This document shows, piece after piece, positions 35,070-48,500 of a DNA stretch of 64,000 bases. The position numbers and the translations under genes are program-made. A model generated the notes under the pieces. That model did not search any database and had not been told where the DNA came from. It worked only from the letters and a program-made list of their open reading frames with translations. Each line of letters starts with the position of its first letter. The stretch's first letter is position 1. Source of the DNA: Plasmopara viticola (taxonomy: Eukaryota; Oomycota; Peronosporomycetes; Peronosporales; Peronosporaceae); contig MBPM02000078.1 in the NCBI GenBank assembly GCA_001695595.3, positions 1-64,000 of the forward strand, read 5' to 3'.

Positions 35070-38000
35070 TATGAGTGAAAAGTTAAAATAAATGACATCT
35101 TCACAGCTTTGAGAATGTTCGTGGTGATTCATCGGCCCTCATGCGGTCGAATTGCTGTACACCTTCACTTTTAAGTACTTGAAGCTTACCAATTTCCAAG
35201 AACGTTGGCGATTTAATAAAATATATGTGCATGTCACCTCGGACGGAGCACCTAGCCGTAGATTAACAAGAAAAATACAGCCAAAAAGGATAAAGGGCTA
35301 ATTGAAAATCATGAACGAAAAAGAGATAGCGCGTGTTCAAGAAAGTCCGATTTTTAGTGTAAAGCTACACAGGAACCCGGATAAAATGGTGATTACTGAT
35401 GCAAGATGGGCACGACGCATCGTGTTTTTAGAGGCTTGCAGACTTAAGCTCTAAGAAATATCGGAATAGACGCAATCGCTGCCTTAAAATCAGATATATA
35501 ATTGAATGCACACATCGAAATCCTTATTGTCGGGTTTGGTATATCAGTCAATGGAAGATATTAACTCCACCCTCCCGGCACCTCTTCCAAGGTGCAGTGC
35601 TGTGTCTACTCGGCACATCCGGTGGAACTGAGTCATTCTACGCGAAATCTACTGGTCACAATCTCGCAAAGGTCTCAAGATTCATATAGCTACCTTTCGC
35701 ATCGACGAGTTGAGTGGTACCTTAGGTACTTGATGAATTTGTAGCTCTTTTTACTGATAAGTCGTCGTAACGCGTCTCGGAACTTAAGGTCTACAAGCAA
35801 TCGTTAATCTCAAAAGATCAGGCAGCACAGGCCTAGGAAACGCCTAATGTAGGGTGTAAGGCAGATAAGTTTGAGGCTTTCATTCCCAAAATGTAAAATA
35901 ATTAGGCTGTTTTTAAATGAAAAGGTAAGAGATCTAAATTGCAGAGAATCAAGCCGTTGTGGTGTTTTTACTTTCTTATCGAGAGGCTTAATCAAAAAGG
36001 TGGGGACTCACACGTGAAACAACACCATTGTGTTCTAAAAGCAAAGCAAAGGAGACTTGAAATATTTGTTTCATTACACCCTTGAGCTCCGCCAGAGTAC
36101 ACGCTATTTTTCATATAGTATGATTATATAAAACCTTTATGAGTTATAAAAGATGACGGCCTTTAAGTGAAGGGTCCACTTCTCGGACAATTTAAGGCGA
36201 CTGTGATTATTTATGGCCAGAGGGTAAGTTTAAACTTAACTTTTCAGGGTGCAGGTCGCAACAATGGAAGAGGTGACCTATAGTGTTTCTCAAGAGGAAT
36301 ACAGCCACAGGCAATCTTGACTTTCCAAAATGCTCCAATTGAGCGGTTCATGTCCTGTATATACCCGCTAACTTATGTCCAGTCTTAATGGGCTTATGTA
36401 TTGCCGAGCAGAGCAACATCGGATGCTTTGGCTGCAGGAAGAAATCACATGATTCGCGTCTATTTTGAAAGGGCCCATCGTCTTGCTCAAGAGCTTTAAA
36501 AATCACCAAAAGCAGGCACTCCGTCAGCGCCAGCAATATGCTGACCACCAGTCCTGGTGGGGAACTAAACTGGAAAAATCGAAGTCCTCAGGATTAATGT
36601 TTGGAAGATTGACAGCTCGCAAAGGCAAAGGTACACGTCTGGCTGTATACTAATTATGAGCGTTTGCATACCATTTCAAGTATTGATAGACTTTAGCACG
36701 TCGCAAAGTAATGCGCACTGGGGAATTCACCATTAAACAACTATAGAATCTCCAAAGGTCAACTTAAATATGCTGTCCAAAGAAAACTAACAGCACAGAC
36801 TTTTTCTTGTCCGTTGGTATGCAATAAAAACCAGCCCCGAATTGGTCGGGTGGTACATATTTTAGGTGCCACCATAAAAGGGTTGTGAGTCCACAAAATA
36901 AAGTGGGTAACCTAAGACCTCAAGTTGGTAATAAAGGAGCACAATGCGACCTACTTTGAAGGAGAGTGAGGTTGCGATAAGGAATTAATTACAGAATATC
37001 GCGAGCGACCCAGTGGTAGAAAATATATCTACTCATAGAAATGTTCTAAAAGCTCAACTGGACACTGTTCCACGATAGGTGAATTTCAATTGTATGCATT
37101 TCCAGAGATATCAGACGTACCATACCTTAAGTCACTCAACGCTACTGAATTTTGATTTATTTGGCATTTTCTGTTGTTGGAAAAAGGCTCTTACGACACA
37201 TCCTTGGCTTATCGAAAAGAATTTTTACATTCGCAATATACGTAAAGCAGCTTCAATCGGTCATTTTTGACTTAATTTGAAGAGAAGGTATGATCAGTTT
37301 GGTAAATAATGTGACAGAAAAGAAGGCTACCTAGTAAGCGAATGATCCATTAAAGCACCGAAGAAAGTTGTCTTGGTTTTTACAACTTGATTAATATCGA
37401 AACTATTTCTGTTTAAACGGCTGCGCCAACTTTAAATGGACCCAATCAACAAAGCCTACGCCTTTATAGGCAATACTATAATACCAACGGCAAAACTCAA
37501 TATACTCACAAAAGATTTGCTAACACAAAGAAGTTTCTCCAATAGTCCCTATCGTGAGGAAAGCACGGCCAGCATTCCGCTTTGTCCGGTGATCAACGGA
37601 CACGTTTGCTTTCAGGTAGTGGGCACGAATTGCGCGTTGCCTGTTAGCAAAAGTAGAAACTGACTACTGCATCTTTTCCCGCTAGGGCAGCAAAGAAGCT
37701 TCTTTGCTATTAGATAGACCCGATTAAATGTCACAATCACCGATCGTCCTAGGGTCAAGAGCCTTTTCTTGTTCATACATGTTTTTAGGATGCGTTTCGT
37801 TCGTAACCGGAGACAAAGAGGGTGATGTAGACCTCGATAATTTCTCTAGTGAAATCTGTGGATGGAGTCAGCAACGCGGGCTATGTATCTCCCTTAACAC
37901 CGATTTAGGGTACAAGCACCATTTCGTAAAAGATCTACCACTTTTTTTGCATTTTGAGTTCTTAACGAAAGATGAAAATCTTATGGATCGGTCTTTTAAA

Positions 38001-38316
38001 GACAATAGATCAGATACTGTGCTCATTTGCTCTGCAATTGTTCTTCAAACGTTACTCTTTAATTGGTGCAAATGAAAGGAACGAGCCATTGTTTCAGCAA
38101 AACCTCACAGTTGCTATTTTGCGTCTCAACAAATCCTCCAATGAAATCATTCGATGCCGCAAGAAATTCTATAAAAACTTTATTGTCCTCCGGTTAATTT
38201 TTTTGGGGGCACTGTCACCACTGCGATGTCATTAATAAACCTGTTTTGGCATTGGATAGTCTATTAGCTGCTTCAAAGCCAACGCCAATAATGGACGAAG
38301 TGTTTATTCAATTAAA
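35070..38316. other. No gene recognised
   Basis: AT-rich spacer between elements 1 and 2. Open stretches of up to 115 codons (37728-38075, +) have no recognisable domain. Confidence 0.35.
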
Positions 38317-38321
38317 ATTTG

Positions 38322-38467
38322 TGTTGAGAAGAAAGTAAAAACCGAAGTGAATATATTTATCCTGACCAATGAACGGCTACCATATGTAATTACTAATTGT
38401 GACGTACTTGTAATTACTGCGAAGCCATCCACCTGTTCAACATGCATTCAGCGGTGTAATGTTAACA
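38322..38467 (-). repeat. 3' LTR of copia element 2
   Basis: 146 bases. The adjoining purine-rich tract (read on -) has three extra bases (AGT) before the LTR compared with elements 1 and 3. Confidence 0.93.
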
Positions 38468-38483
38468 ACTCTCCCACTCACCG

Positions 38484-41400
38484 CTAATGCTGTGTGTCCT
38501 TTGTTGCTGACTTGGTCTTGTTTCCGGTGGCTTCGCGCAGATACTTAAGCATCTTGGTCCCAACTGCCTTCGTCAGCATATCTGCAAGCTGACTCTTCGT
38601 GTCGATATATTCGATCTTCAACAGTCCTTCTTGCACGTTCTCACGAATAAAGTGGTGCTTGATGTCCACATGCTTCGTCCTAGCATTGTATCCGGCGTTA
38701 TTGGCTAACGCAATAGCACCTGGTTGTCTTCCCAAACCTGTGTGCCTTCAACTTGCTCGTGACCCATGTCCTTTAGCATTGCCCGCGTCCAATGAACTTC
38801 TTGTGTGCATAAACTGAGAGCCATATACTCAGCTTCCGCTGAGCTCAGCGCAACTGTCCGCTGGTACTTCGACTTAAATACCACTGGTGCGCTTGCAATC
38901 ATGACCATAATTCCCGAGACCGAGCGTCTGTCATCCGTGTTGCTGCCCCAATCTGCATCCGAGTATGCCTTGACCGTAACGCTTCCAGTTCCTCGGTAGA
39001 CGATACCGATTTGACGCGTGGTCTTCAGATACCGTACTACTCGAATTGCTGCGCTCCAATGTTGTAGTCCTGGGTTCTCCAGAAAACGTGATAGCTGCGT
39101 CACCACGTAAGCAATATCAGGCCGAGTGCATGTCGTTCTGTACAGCAAGCATCCAATCAAAGAGCGATAAGGCTTTGATCGCATTGTCGACCGTCCCTCA
39201 TCCGTTGTGGGTGACTGCTTTGACGACAGCTTCAATCCTGATACGCAAGGGTTTTCAACACTTTTGGCATCTTGTTGACCGAATCGCTTGACCACGTCAT
39301 CGATGTAGCGAGTCTGTTTGATCATCAAAATTCCAGCTGACCTGTCGTGATCAATTTCCATACCCAAAATAAATTCCGCCTGACCAAGCTCCTTCATCTT
39401 GAAAGCATTCTTGAGTACTCCCTTTACTTGGTTTAATTCTTTGCTGCTTCTTGCTGCGATAATCATGTCGTCCACATATAGTCCAACGTAAGCAAAACCT
39501 TCTTTAGTTCTCTTGACATAAACACATTGATCTGCTCCGCAACTCTTAAAGCCCTTCCTGATGAAGACACGATGTATTGTCTTGTTCCAGGCACTCGCTG
39601 CTTGCTTAAGTCCGTAAATAGCCTTGTTTAGTTGACATATGTTTCCTTGAGCATTGTCGACACCAAGCGGAACTTCCATAAAAACGTTGTCCGTCAACAC
39701 GCTATTAAGAAAAGCCGTATCGACGTCCAGCTGTTCCATTTGATAGCCACATTCAACACATACCGCGAGAATTATTCGGATCGAATTCATGTTGGCAACC
39801 GGGGAATATGTCTCGAAAAAGTCAACGCCATACTTCTGCTTGAAACCTTTCGCGACTAGTCGTGCCTTGTATCGCACGATAGCGCCATTCTGATCACGCT
39901 TTTTGGCAAATACCCATCGTGATCCAATTGTGCGTCCAATCTCCCCTCGTGGCTGCAATGTCCACGTTTTATTCTCTTCGTGAGAGCGAAGCTCAGCATC
40001 CATTGCTTCACGCCATTTCATTGCATCGTCGCTTGCCATTGCTTGAGTATAAGTAGTCGGTGAGTCCATATCATCGTCAATATTCACAGCGTAGGCAAGA
40101 AAGGCTTCCGCAATTAGTCCATCTTCGTCAATCCTAGCACGCTTTGGAGTCGGTGGGCCCTCACTGCCTTCTGTTGACTCTCCACCATCGGAACCGTTTC
40201 TTAGCATTAGCACTGGTTCACGTCTTACTCGTGTTCGCTCCAATTCAGGCCGAAACACCAAACGATCTTCTTGTTGCACTTGGGAAGGTTGATGATACTC
40301 CGTTAGCTCAAGCCCGTTTCGTACAGGGCTCTCAGAAGGCATTAGCCGCTGTACAACGGCGCTTGGCGTACGATTTACATCCTCCATATCGACATCCTCG
40401 ACTGTCTCTTCGACAGCTTCCATGGGATCGTCCGGAACTGACTGTCGATCCACTTGATGCTGTACATTGACTTCATCACCATCCTTAACTACTTGAACAA
40501 TTGTTTTCGGCTTAAGCTCTTGCGTGTCGTAGATGCCGCCCACCTCACGCTCATCCAACTTTACAGAGCGGGTCACTTTAATCTTGGCATTCTCCAAGTC
40601 AAACACGCGATAGCCCTTGACATTCTCTGCATAGCCAAGAAACATACACTTGAAACTCTTGGGTTCCAGTTTGGTCCGTTTCACATCGTCAATATGAGCG
40701 TAGCCTTGCGAACCAAATACGCGCAGGTGATCCATTCGAGGCTTCATTTTGAAAACTAGCTCATACGGCGTGGTGTCAGGATGGACCGCATTGCTGGAGC
40801 GATTAATTAAATAAACCGCTGTATTTACCGCTTCCGCCCACCATTCCGTCGATACGCTCTTGTAGTGTAACATGCTGCGGGCTTTCTCCATAATTGTCCT
40901 GTTCATACGCTCCGCTACTCCGTTCTGCTGCGGGCTGTATGGGACGGAGCGCTGGTGTACAATGCCGTTCTCTTGACATATTCCTGCCATTTTCTTGTTT
41001 ACGAACTCGGTTCCGTTGTCGGATCGCAAACATCTTAGTCGGGCATCCCACTGGTTTTCGTATAATGTCAGAAACTCCTTGAACTTGCCAGCAACTTCAC
41101 TCTTGCTCTTGATCAGAAAAATTGCAACATATCGTGAAAAGTCATCCACAAACGTGAGAATGTATTTGGCACGACCCTTCGAGATAGTTCGCATTGGCCC
41201 CATGACATCTGTGTGAACACGCTCCAAGACACGTGTCGTCTTTGTCATTGAACGAGACGGAAACACCGTGATCGTCTGCTTGCCCTTCAAACACCCGGCA
41301 CACAATTTTTCCACACTTTGCTTGAAAATTGGGATACCATTAGTCAATCGCTGTGTCCTGATCAGCGCATCCTTGCTGGGGTGCCCCATGCGTGCATGCC

Positions 41401-42577
41401 AAAGCTCCCACTGATTGTCAGCCCCAGTATATTCAACGAGACATGCTTCTTCTTGCTCACAGTCAAGAAAATACGACTTTCCAGCTTTTGTGCCCGACGC
41501 AATTGCTTGCTTCTTGTTCCAAATGACACATGACGAACGCGAAAATTCCACACTCATGCCACGCTCTGCCAGCTTGCCAACTGACAGCAACCTTCTGTCG
41601 AGTCCGGGAATGTGCAGAACTTCAACCATGCGAATCCTCATTCCGTTCAAACCAGTCAATTTTACCGTGCCGACTCCTTTGGCAAGCAACTTCTTTCCGT
41701 CTGCAATCGTTACTTCGATGCTAGCTTCTAGGCCCTTGTAATCAAACAAGTCCTTCCTGTGTGGGGTCATGTGGGAAGTTGCTCCACTGTCAATCAGCCA
41801 TCCTGATGATTTCCCTTCACCAACAGCAAACACCGTGTCGTCGCTGTTGAATCTTTTACCGGCCGGGCAGTTCCGCTTCATGTGTCCAAACTGGTCACAG
41901 TTGAAGCACTTGCCCTTGAATCCGCCGTTATTGCGTGGAGGACCACCCTTTCGTCCATTGTCCCGTCCACCTTTAAATCTTCTAGCATTTCCATTTCCAT
42001 TTACGCGAAACGCTTTCTCTGTAGCTTCTTTCCTCTGCAGCTTCTCCGACTCTTTGAGCAGCTTTTCCTTGACTTCTATCAACGAAATGTCCCTTGCATT
42101 TTCCACAATCGACGAAATCAAGTCGTACTCCGAAGGTAGACTGCTGAGAAGTACCACCAGCTGGCGTGACTCATCAATTTGCTCTCCCGTAGTCTGTAGT
42201 CCCACTACTAGCTCGTCAAAAGAGTCCAGCTGCTCTGCCATGCTTGTTCCACTTTCCATCTTGAACTCATGTAGACGACGAGTCATCACAACACGATTGT
42301 GAAGAGTCGAGCGATTGTAGAAATCGCGGAGGGTTCCCCACGCCTCCATAGCACGCGTAGCCGACCGAATCTTGGTCTGGTGCTGGATCTCAACGCCTTG
42401 AGCAATGATGCCTAGCGCCTTGGCATCATTAACCAGCCACGCCTCCGTGACGTCCTTCTCTTCCTTGACAGCCATGATGTGTCCCAGGAGACCCTTCCGC
42501 GCCAGGGTCATCCTCATGTTAAACTCCCAGTGGAAATAGTTACCACTTCCTAGGAGGACTTCGGTGCGCTTGTTCAT
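38484..42577 (-). pseudogene. Copia Gag-Pol polyprotein of element 2, one frameshift in RNase H
   Basis: A single frame runs from the ATG at 42577 (MNKRTEVLLGSGNYFHWEFN) for nearly 1290 codons. Gag with a CCHC knuckle is at about 41868-41909, protease DSGAT at about 41785-41799, then integrase, and reverse transcriptase with YVDD at 39467-39478. Near 38718-38721 one C of a CCC run present in element 3 is missing, which throws the last roughly 75 codons of RNase H into another frame that continues to 38484. Apart from this one base the element looks intact, so it is either just inactivated or mis-sequenced. Confidence 0.9.
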
Positions 42578-42607
42578 ATTGGGCGAGAACGTTGCTTGAG
42601 CTTGTTG

Positions 42608-42619
42608 CGGCTGTTAACC
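42608..42619 (-). other. Putative primer-binding site of element 2 (tRNA-Asn type)
   Basis: On the - strand, GGTTAACAGCCG adjoins the 5' LTR, identical to element 1. Confidence 0.55.
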
Positions 42620-42765
42620 TGTTGAGAAGAAAGTAAAAACCGAAGTGAATATATTTATCCTGACCAATGAACGGCTACCATATGTAATTACTAATTGTGA
42701 CGTACTTGTAATTACTGTGAAGCCATCCACCTGTTCAACATGCATTCAGCGGTGTAATGTTAACA
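42620..42765 (-). repeat. 5' LTR of copia element 2
   Basis: 146 bases, matching 38322-38467 except at one visible position. Confidence 0.95.
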
Positions 42766-42770
42766 ATTTG

Positions 42771-45426
42771 CTTACGTGGTGCATCAGAAACAGCACACCT
42801 CCAGGTTTTTCGGCTTTAGCAGGTGGAACTGGGACCATGCGCTCCACGCGCAGGAGTAAAATCACACCTACATTATGCCTTAAAGACCGTGGCTGACATA
42901 CTAAAAGTCTGTTGCTTCTTAACTCAGTTGGCAAAATTCTTTGCTCAGACGGAATGAAGCCGTCTTAACCTACCTCATTAGCTTTGTGAGGCAGAAGAGT
43001 CATTGCAGTGTATAAGCACCTATAAGAGCGCGGTTTTACACTGCACTATACATAGCTATACCGCTGATGCTGGCGCTCAAAACTAGACCCAAAAGCTGCT
43101 TTTTTTCTTTGCCTAGCGTCTTTTTGCTCAAATGCGACAATTTATGCACGATTGTGTGCAAGCAATTTAGCTTGCAATAGGGGTCGACTCTATCGGTCAA
43201 GCCGCGGCTTCTTTGAAGCGGCTCGGTCTCTTAAGAACTTAATATTGGAGATGGACTCATTAGCCACGTACACCTTCAAGTGCGTTTTGTTTGGAATGCG
43301 TCGAGATTTTGCTGACTATCCTGAGACCATTCGAAGTAAGTAGTCTTATGGTCTTCACAGTACTAACATGATCGATTAAAATCTAGCTTGTGAGCCGTGG
43401 GCTTAACCTCGATCTAGCCTGCCCTAAAGCGCACTGAAAGCACATTGAGTTTACTAGGCTTCCATCTTGCGCAAAAGATATAGTCTACAAAAGGTGTCAA
43501 ACATCTCACCATCGGCTGAGAGCATTATCGCCGTTCTCAGGAAAAAAAATTCTTAATCGACGTCGTGAAGCTTCAATCTCAGAATATACCCTCGGATTTG
43601 TTCTAGTTATTTCTTTATGCCAGCTTCTATCAATGAGCGGAATATTTCACAAGCTGTCTGAATTACAATGTGATGACTCGTCCAAGTTCATCCGTATCGA
43701 GATACAACGACGTGCAACCGATAGCAAGCCAAGATAAAATGCTGCTGAAAGTTTTCTCGTTGCTGTCAAAAGCGTCTTAGCACCTGCTTTTCCAGCAAAC
43801 AAATCATAATAATCGAACAAAGGCTTTGCGAAACCTAAATAGCCCGTTGTGCATTAGTACATATTTTTAGTTGGGTATGCTTTACTACTTAATAAAGTAC
43901 CTAAGAAGAAGTGCAAACAAAGTCAAGCGGGCTTTTAAATTCAGGGCCTACTCAAGCCTTATGACTGCGTACAAAGCAGCTGAGTGTCTGGTAATCTCGA
44001 CCGCAAAGTCGCGATTGTCAATAATAGCTTATAATTCTTACAATCCCTACAAATCTCCTTAAGATCGGTCATGGATGAATTTACTGTCCGCTTAATAGCT
44101 TGTAATAATCTAAGCAATTTTACGGCCATACATTCCCGAGGCGTTGGGTAACACTTCCCACTCATATAACATGCCGCCTAGCAAATGAGATATATAATCG
44201 TCTCGCTCGTTCATAATGAATATGGCTGTCTACCGAATCCAGTAAGCGGTACAAAATTTACTCAGATATATTTTTTAGCAGCATGTTCCTCTGTAAACTA
44301 ATGTCTGTGTAGGCACCGCTGCTTTGTTTGGATACGAAAATTTCTCTGATTTCTGTTCGGCTTTCGATCATAGAGTATCGAAGACGATTGGGAACTTTTC
44401 GACTCCAACACGATAGAATTATTATCCTTTACGATGAGTAAGGCATTAACGTGGCACCAATAATCTGAAATTGTGCTCGCGGCAGGGGCTGACACATCAG
44501 CATGTATCTAGCTAATTAAAATCTCGAGCTTAGTTTGCCTATTTCTAAGTGAGTCTCTAGACACTACAGTCTTTTGTCATACTGGATGTTTGTGACCCTA
44601 TCAGAAACAAGAAGCCAAAATGTAACGCATTTTGCCTCAAGGCTAATATAAGGCATGCATGCTAAAACGCACGAAGCAAAAAATCCTTAAAGATATTTTC
44701 AGGACGAAGAATTTGTAGTTTCATACTCTTTATAATATGGTAGTTATGACAGCTTAGATCAAAGCTTACCAGCCGTGATGTAATGACCATATGAGCCGTC
44801 GATCATTCCTGGGCTCAAAAAAGGTAATTGATGATACTCAAGGCTCAACTGTACATAGAATTTCTGCTACTCTTTTTGCAAGTACATGCCTGCGGTCTCT
44901 CGCAACTCATTGTGTAATGTGGCATCCCACGTACGGAGCTTTGCTACGCGCAATTTGTGGCTGTAAGTTATCACATGTGTGGCACTCACAAACTTATCTC
45001 GAGTGTACATTTCTCAAGTAAAGGCATCGTACGAAAAAAATGTTCACATAGGGTGGAAGCTTGACTTCCTTGTGCAATATTCGGGTATGGCCTAGCTTTA
45101 CCAAACGAACAAGGGCTCGTAATTATCAAGCGACACCATGCTCATTGGTCAGCTTCGTCTGTCTGACCGTAATTGCGCGCCATATCTTGCCACACTCTAG
45201 AGTATCTTAAGATTTAGAATAGGTCTTCCAACTTTCGTACATTTAGTTCACAGTAAACACTGTTTTGGTGCTAATATTTTTCTTCGAAAGCTGTCAAGCT
45301 CTTGTTTATTCTCTCATGAGATCTTAACCTCTATACTGAATAGGTCTCCCCGTCTCTCGATACGACCAGATTATAGGTTGCGTCTTTTACCACTTTCCCT
45401 TTAGGAAATAGCGCCGTCAGAGCAGC
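42771..45426. other. Spacer between elements 2 and 3; no gene recognised
   Basis: Short open stretches only. The - strand immediately beside element 2 (42771-42934) reads a protein-like stretch (VERMVPVPPAKAEKPGGVLF) cut by the insertion; on the other side of element 2 its continuation is not recognisable. Confidence 0.3.
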
Positions 45427-45431
45427 AATTT

Positions 45432-45577
45432 TGTTGAGAAGAAAGTAAAAACCGAAGTGAATATATTTATCCTGACCAATGAACGGCTACCATATGTAAT
45501 TACTAATTGTGACGTACTTGTAATTACTGTGAAGCCATCCACCTGTTCAACATGCATTCAGCGGTGTAATGTTAACA
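45432..45577 (-). repeat. 3' LTR of copia element 3
   Basis: 146 bases, same sequence as 49726-49871 by eye. Confidence 0.95.
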
Positions 45578-45590
45578 CTCCCACTCACCG

Positions 45591-48500
45591 CTAATGCTGT
45601 GTGTCCTTTGTTGCTGACTTGGTCTTGATTCCTGTGGCTTCGCGCAGATACTTAAGCATCTTGGTCCCAACTGCCTTCGTCAGCATATCTGCAAGCTGAC
45701 TCTTCGTGTCGATATATTCGATCTTCAACAGTCCTTCTTGCACGTTCTCACGAATAAAGTGGTGCTTGATGTCCACATGCTTCGTCCTAGCATGGTATCC
45801 GGCGTTATTGGCTAACGCAATCGCACCCTGGTTGTCTTCCCAAACCTGTGTGCCTTCAACTTGCTCGTGACCCATGTCCTTTAGCATTGCCCGCGTCCAA
45901 AGAACTTCTTGTGTGCATAAGCTGAGAGCCATATACTCAGCTTCCGCTGAGCTCAGCGCAACTGTCCGCTGGTACTTCGACTTGAATACCACTGGTGCGC
46001 TTGCAATCATGACCATAATTCCCGAGACCGAGCGTCTGTCATCCGTGTTGCTGCCCCAATCTGCATCCGAGTATGCCTTGACCGTAACGCTTCCAGTTCC
46101 TCGGTAGACGATACCGATTTGACGCGTGGTCTTCAGATACCGTACTACTCGAATTGCTGCGCTCCAATGTTGTAGTCCTGGGTTCTCCAGAAAACGTGAT
46201 AGCTGCGTCACCACGTAAGCAATATCAGGCCGAGTGCATGTCGTTATGTGCAGCAAGCATCCAATCAAAGAGCGATAAGGCTTTGATCGCATTGTCGACC
46301 GTCCCTCATCCGTTGTGGGTGACTGCTTTGACGACAGCTTCAATCCTGATACGCAAGGGTTTTCAACACTTTTGGCATCTTGTTGACCGAATCGCTTGAC
46401 CACGTCATCGATGTAGCAAGTCTGTTTGATCATCAAAATTCCAGCTGACCTGTCGTGATCAATTTCCATACCCAAAATAAATTCCGCCTGACCAAGCTCC
46501 TTCATCTTGAAAGCATTCTTGAGTACTTCCTTTACTTGGTTTAATTCTTTGCTGCTTCTTGCTGCGATAATCATGTCGTCCACATATAGTCCAACGTAAG
46601 CAAAACCTTCTTTAGTTCTCTTGACATAAACACATTGATCTGCTCCGCAACTCTTAAAGCCATTCCTGATGAAGACACGATGTATTGTCTTGTTCCAGGC
46701 ACTTGCTGCTTGCTTAAGTCCGTAAATAGCCTTGTTTAGTTGACATATGTTCCTTGAGCATTGTCGACACCAAGCGGAACTTCCATAAAAACGTTGTCCG
46801 TCAACACGCTATTAAGAAAAGCCGTGTCGACGTCCAGCTGTTCCATTTGATAGCCACATTCAACACATACCGCGAGAATTATTCGGATCGAATTCATGTT
46901 GGCAACCGGGGAATATGTCTCGAAAAAGTCAACGCCATACTTCTGCTTGAAACCTTTCGCGACTAGTCGTGCCTTGTATCGCACGATAGCGCCATTCTGA
47001 TCACGCTTTTTGGCAAATACCCATCGTGATCCAATTGTGCGTCCAATCTCCCCTCGTGGCTGCAATGTCCACGTTTTATTCTCTTCGTGAGAGCGAAGCT
47101 CAGCATCCATTGCTTCACGCCATTTCATTGCATCGTCGCTTGCCATTGCTTGAGTATAAGTAGTCGGTGAGTCCATATCATCGTCAATATTCACAGCGTA
47201 GGCAAGAAAGGCTTCCGCAATTAGTCCATCTTCGTCAATCCTAGCACGCTTTGGAGTCGGTGGGCCCTCACTGCCTTCTGTTGACTCTCCACCATCGGAA
47301 CCGTTTCTTAGCATTAGCACTGGTTCACGTCTTACTCGTGTTCGCTCCAATTCAGGCCGAAACACCAAACGATCTTCTTGTTGCACTTGGGAAGGTTGAT
47401 GATACTCCGTTAGCTCAAGCCCGTTTCGTACAGGGCTCTCAGAAGGCATTAGCCGCTGTACAACGGCGCTTGGCGTACGATTTACATCCTCCATATCGAC
47501 ATCCTCGACTGTCTCTTCGACAGCTTCCATGGGATCGTCCGGAACTGACTGTCGATCCACTTGATGCTGTACATTGACTTCATCACCATCCTTAACTACT
47601 TGAACAATTGTTTCGGCTTAAGCTCTTGCGTGTCGTAGATGCCGCCCACCTCACGCTCATCCAACTTTACAGAGAGGGTCACTTTAATCTTGGCATTCTC
47701 CAAGTCAAACACGCGATAGCCCTTGACATTCTCTGCATAGCCAAGAAACATACACTTGAAACTCTTGGGTTCCAGTTTGGTCCGTTTCACATCGTCAATA
47801 TGAGCGTAGCCTTGCGAACCAAATACGCGCAGGTGATCCATTCGAGGCTTCATTTTGAAAACTAGCTCATACGGCGTGGTGTCAGGATGGACCGCATTGC
47901 TGGAGCGATTAATTAAATAAACCGCTGTATTTACCGCTTCCGCCCACCATTCCGTCGATACGCTCTTGTAGTGTAACATGCTGCGGGCTTTCTCCATAAT
48001 TGTCCTGTTCATACGCTCCGCTACTCCGTTCTGCTGCGGGCTGTATGGGACGGAGCGCTGGTGTACAATGCCGTTCTCTTGACATATTCCTGCCATTTTC
48101 TTGTTTACGAACTCGGTTCCGTTGTCGGATCGCAAACATCTTAGTCGGGCATCCCACTGGTTTTCGTATAATGTCAGAAACTCCTTGAACTTGCCAGCAA
48201 CTTCACTCTTGCTCTTGATCAGAAAAATTGCAACATATCGTGAAAAGTCATCCACAAACGTGAGAATGTATTTGGCACGACCCTTCGAGATAGTTCGCAT
48301 TGGCCCCATGACATCTGTGTGAACACGCTCCAACACACGTGTCGTCTTTGTCATTGAACGAGACGGAAACACCGTGATCGTCTGCTTGCCCTTCAAACAC
48401 CCGGCACACAATTTTTCCACACTTTGCTTGAAAATTGGGATACCATTAGTCAATCGCTGTGTCCTGATCAGCGCATCCTTGCTGGGGTGCCCCATGCGTG

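Larger units (their letters stand above)
38322..42765 (-). mobile_element. Full-length Ty1/copia LTR retrotransposon, element 2
   Basis: Bounded by 146-base LTRs at 38322-38467 and 42620-42765 with the 5-bp target duplication ATTTG (38317-38321 and 42766-42770). On the - strand it is laid out as element 1. The two LTRs differ at one position that I can see (C at 38420 where the other copy has T), so it is a recent insertion. It is nearly identical to element 3, 2.7 kb away in the same orientation, but their target duplications differ, so they are separate insertions. Confidence 0.95.

Noticed and set aside
40144..40470. 108-codon open stretch on + inside element 2
   Set aside because: Shadow of the polyprotein linker region on the - strand.
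41769..42302. 177-codon open stretch on + inside element 2 (same at 48875-49408 in element 3)
   Set aside because: It is the antisense shadow of the Gag coding region, with the biased composition expected of one.
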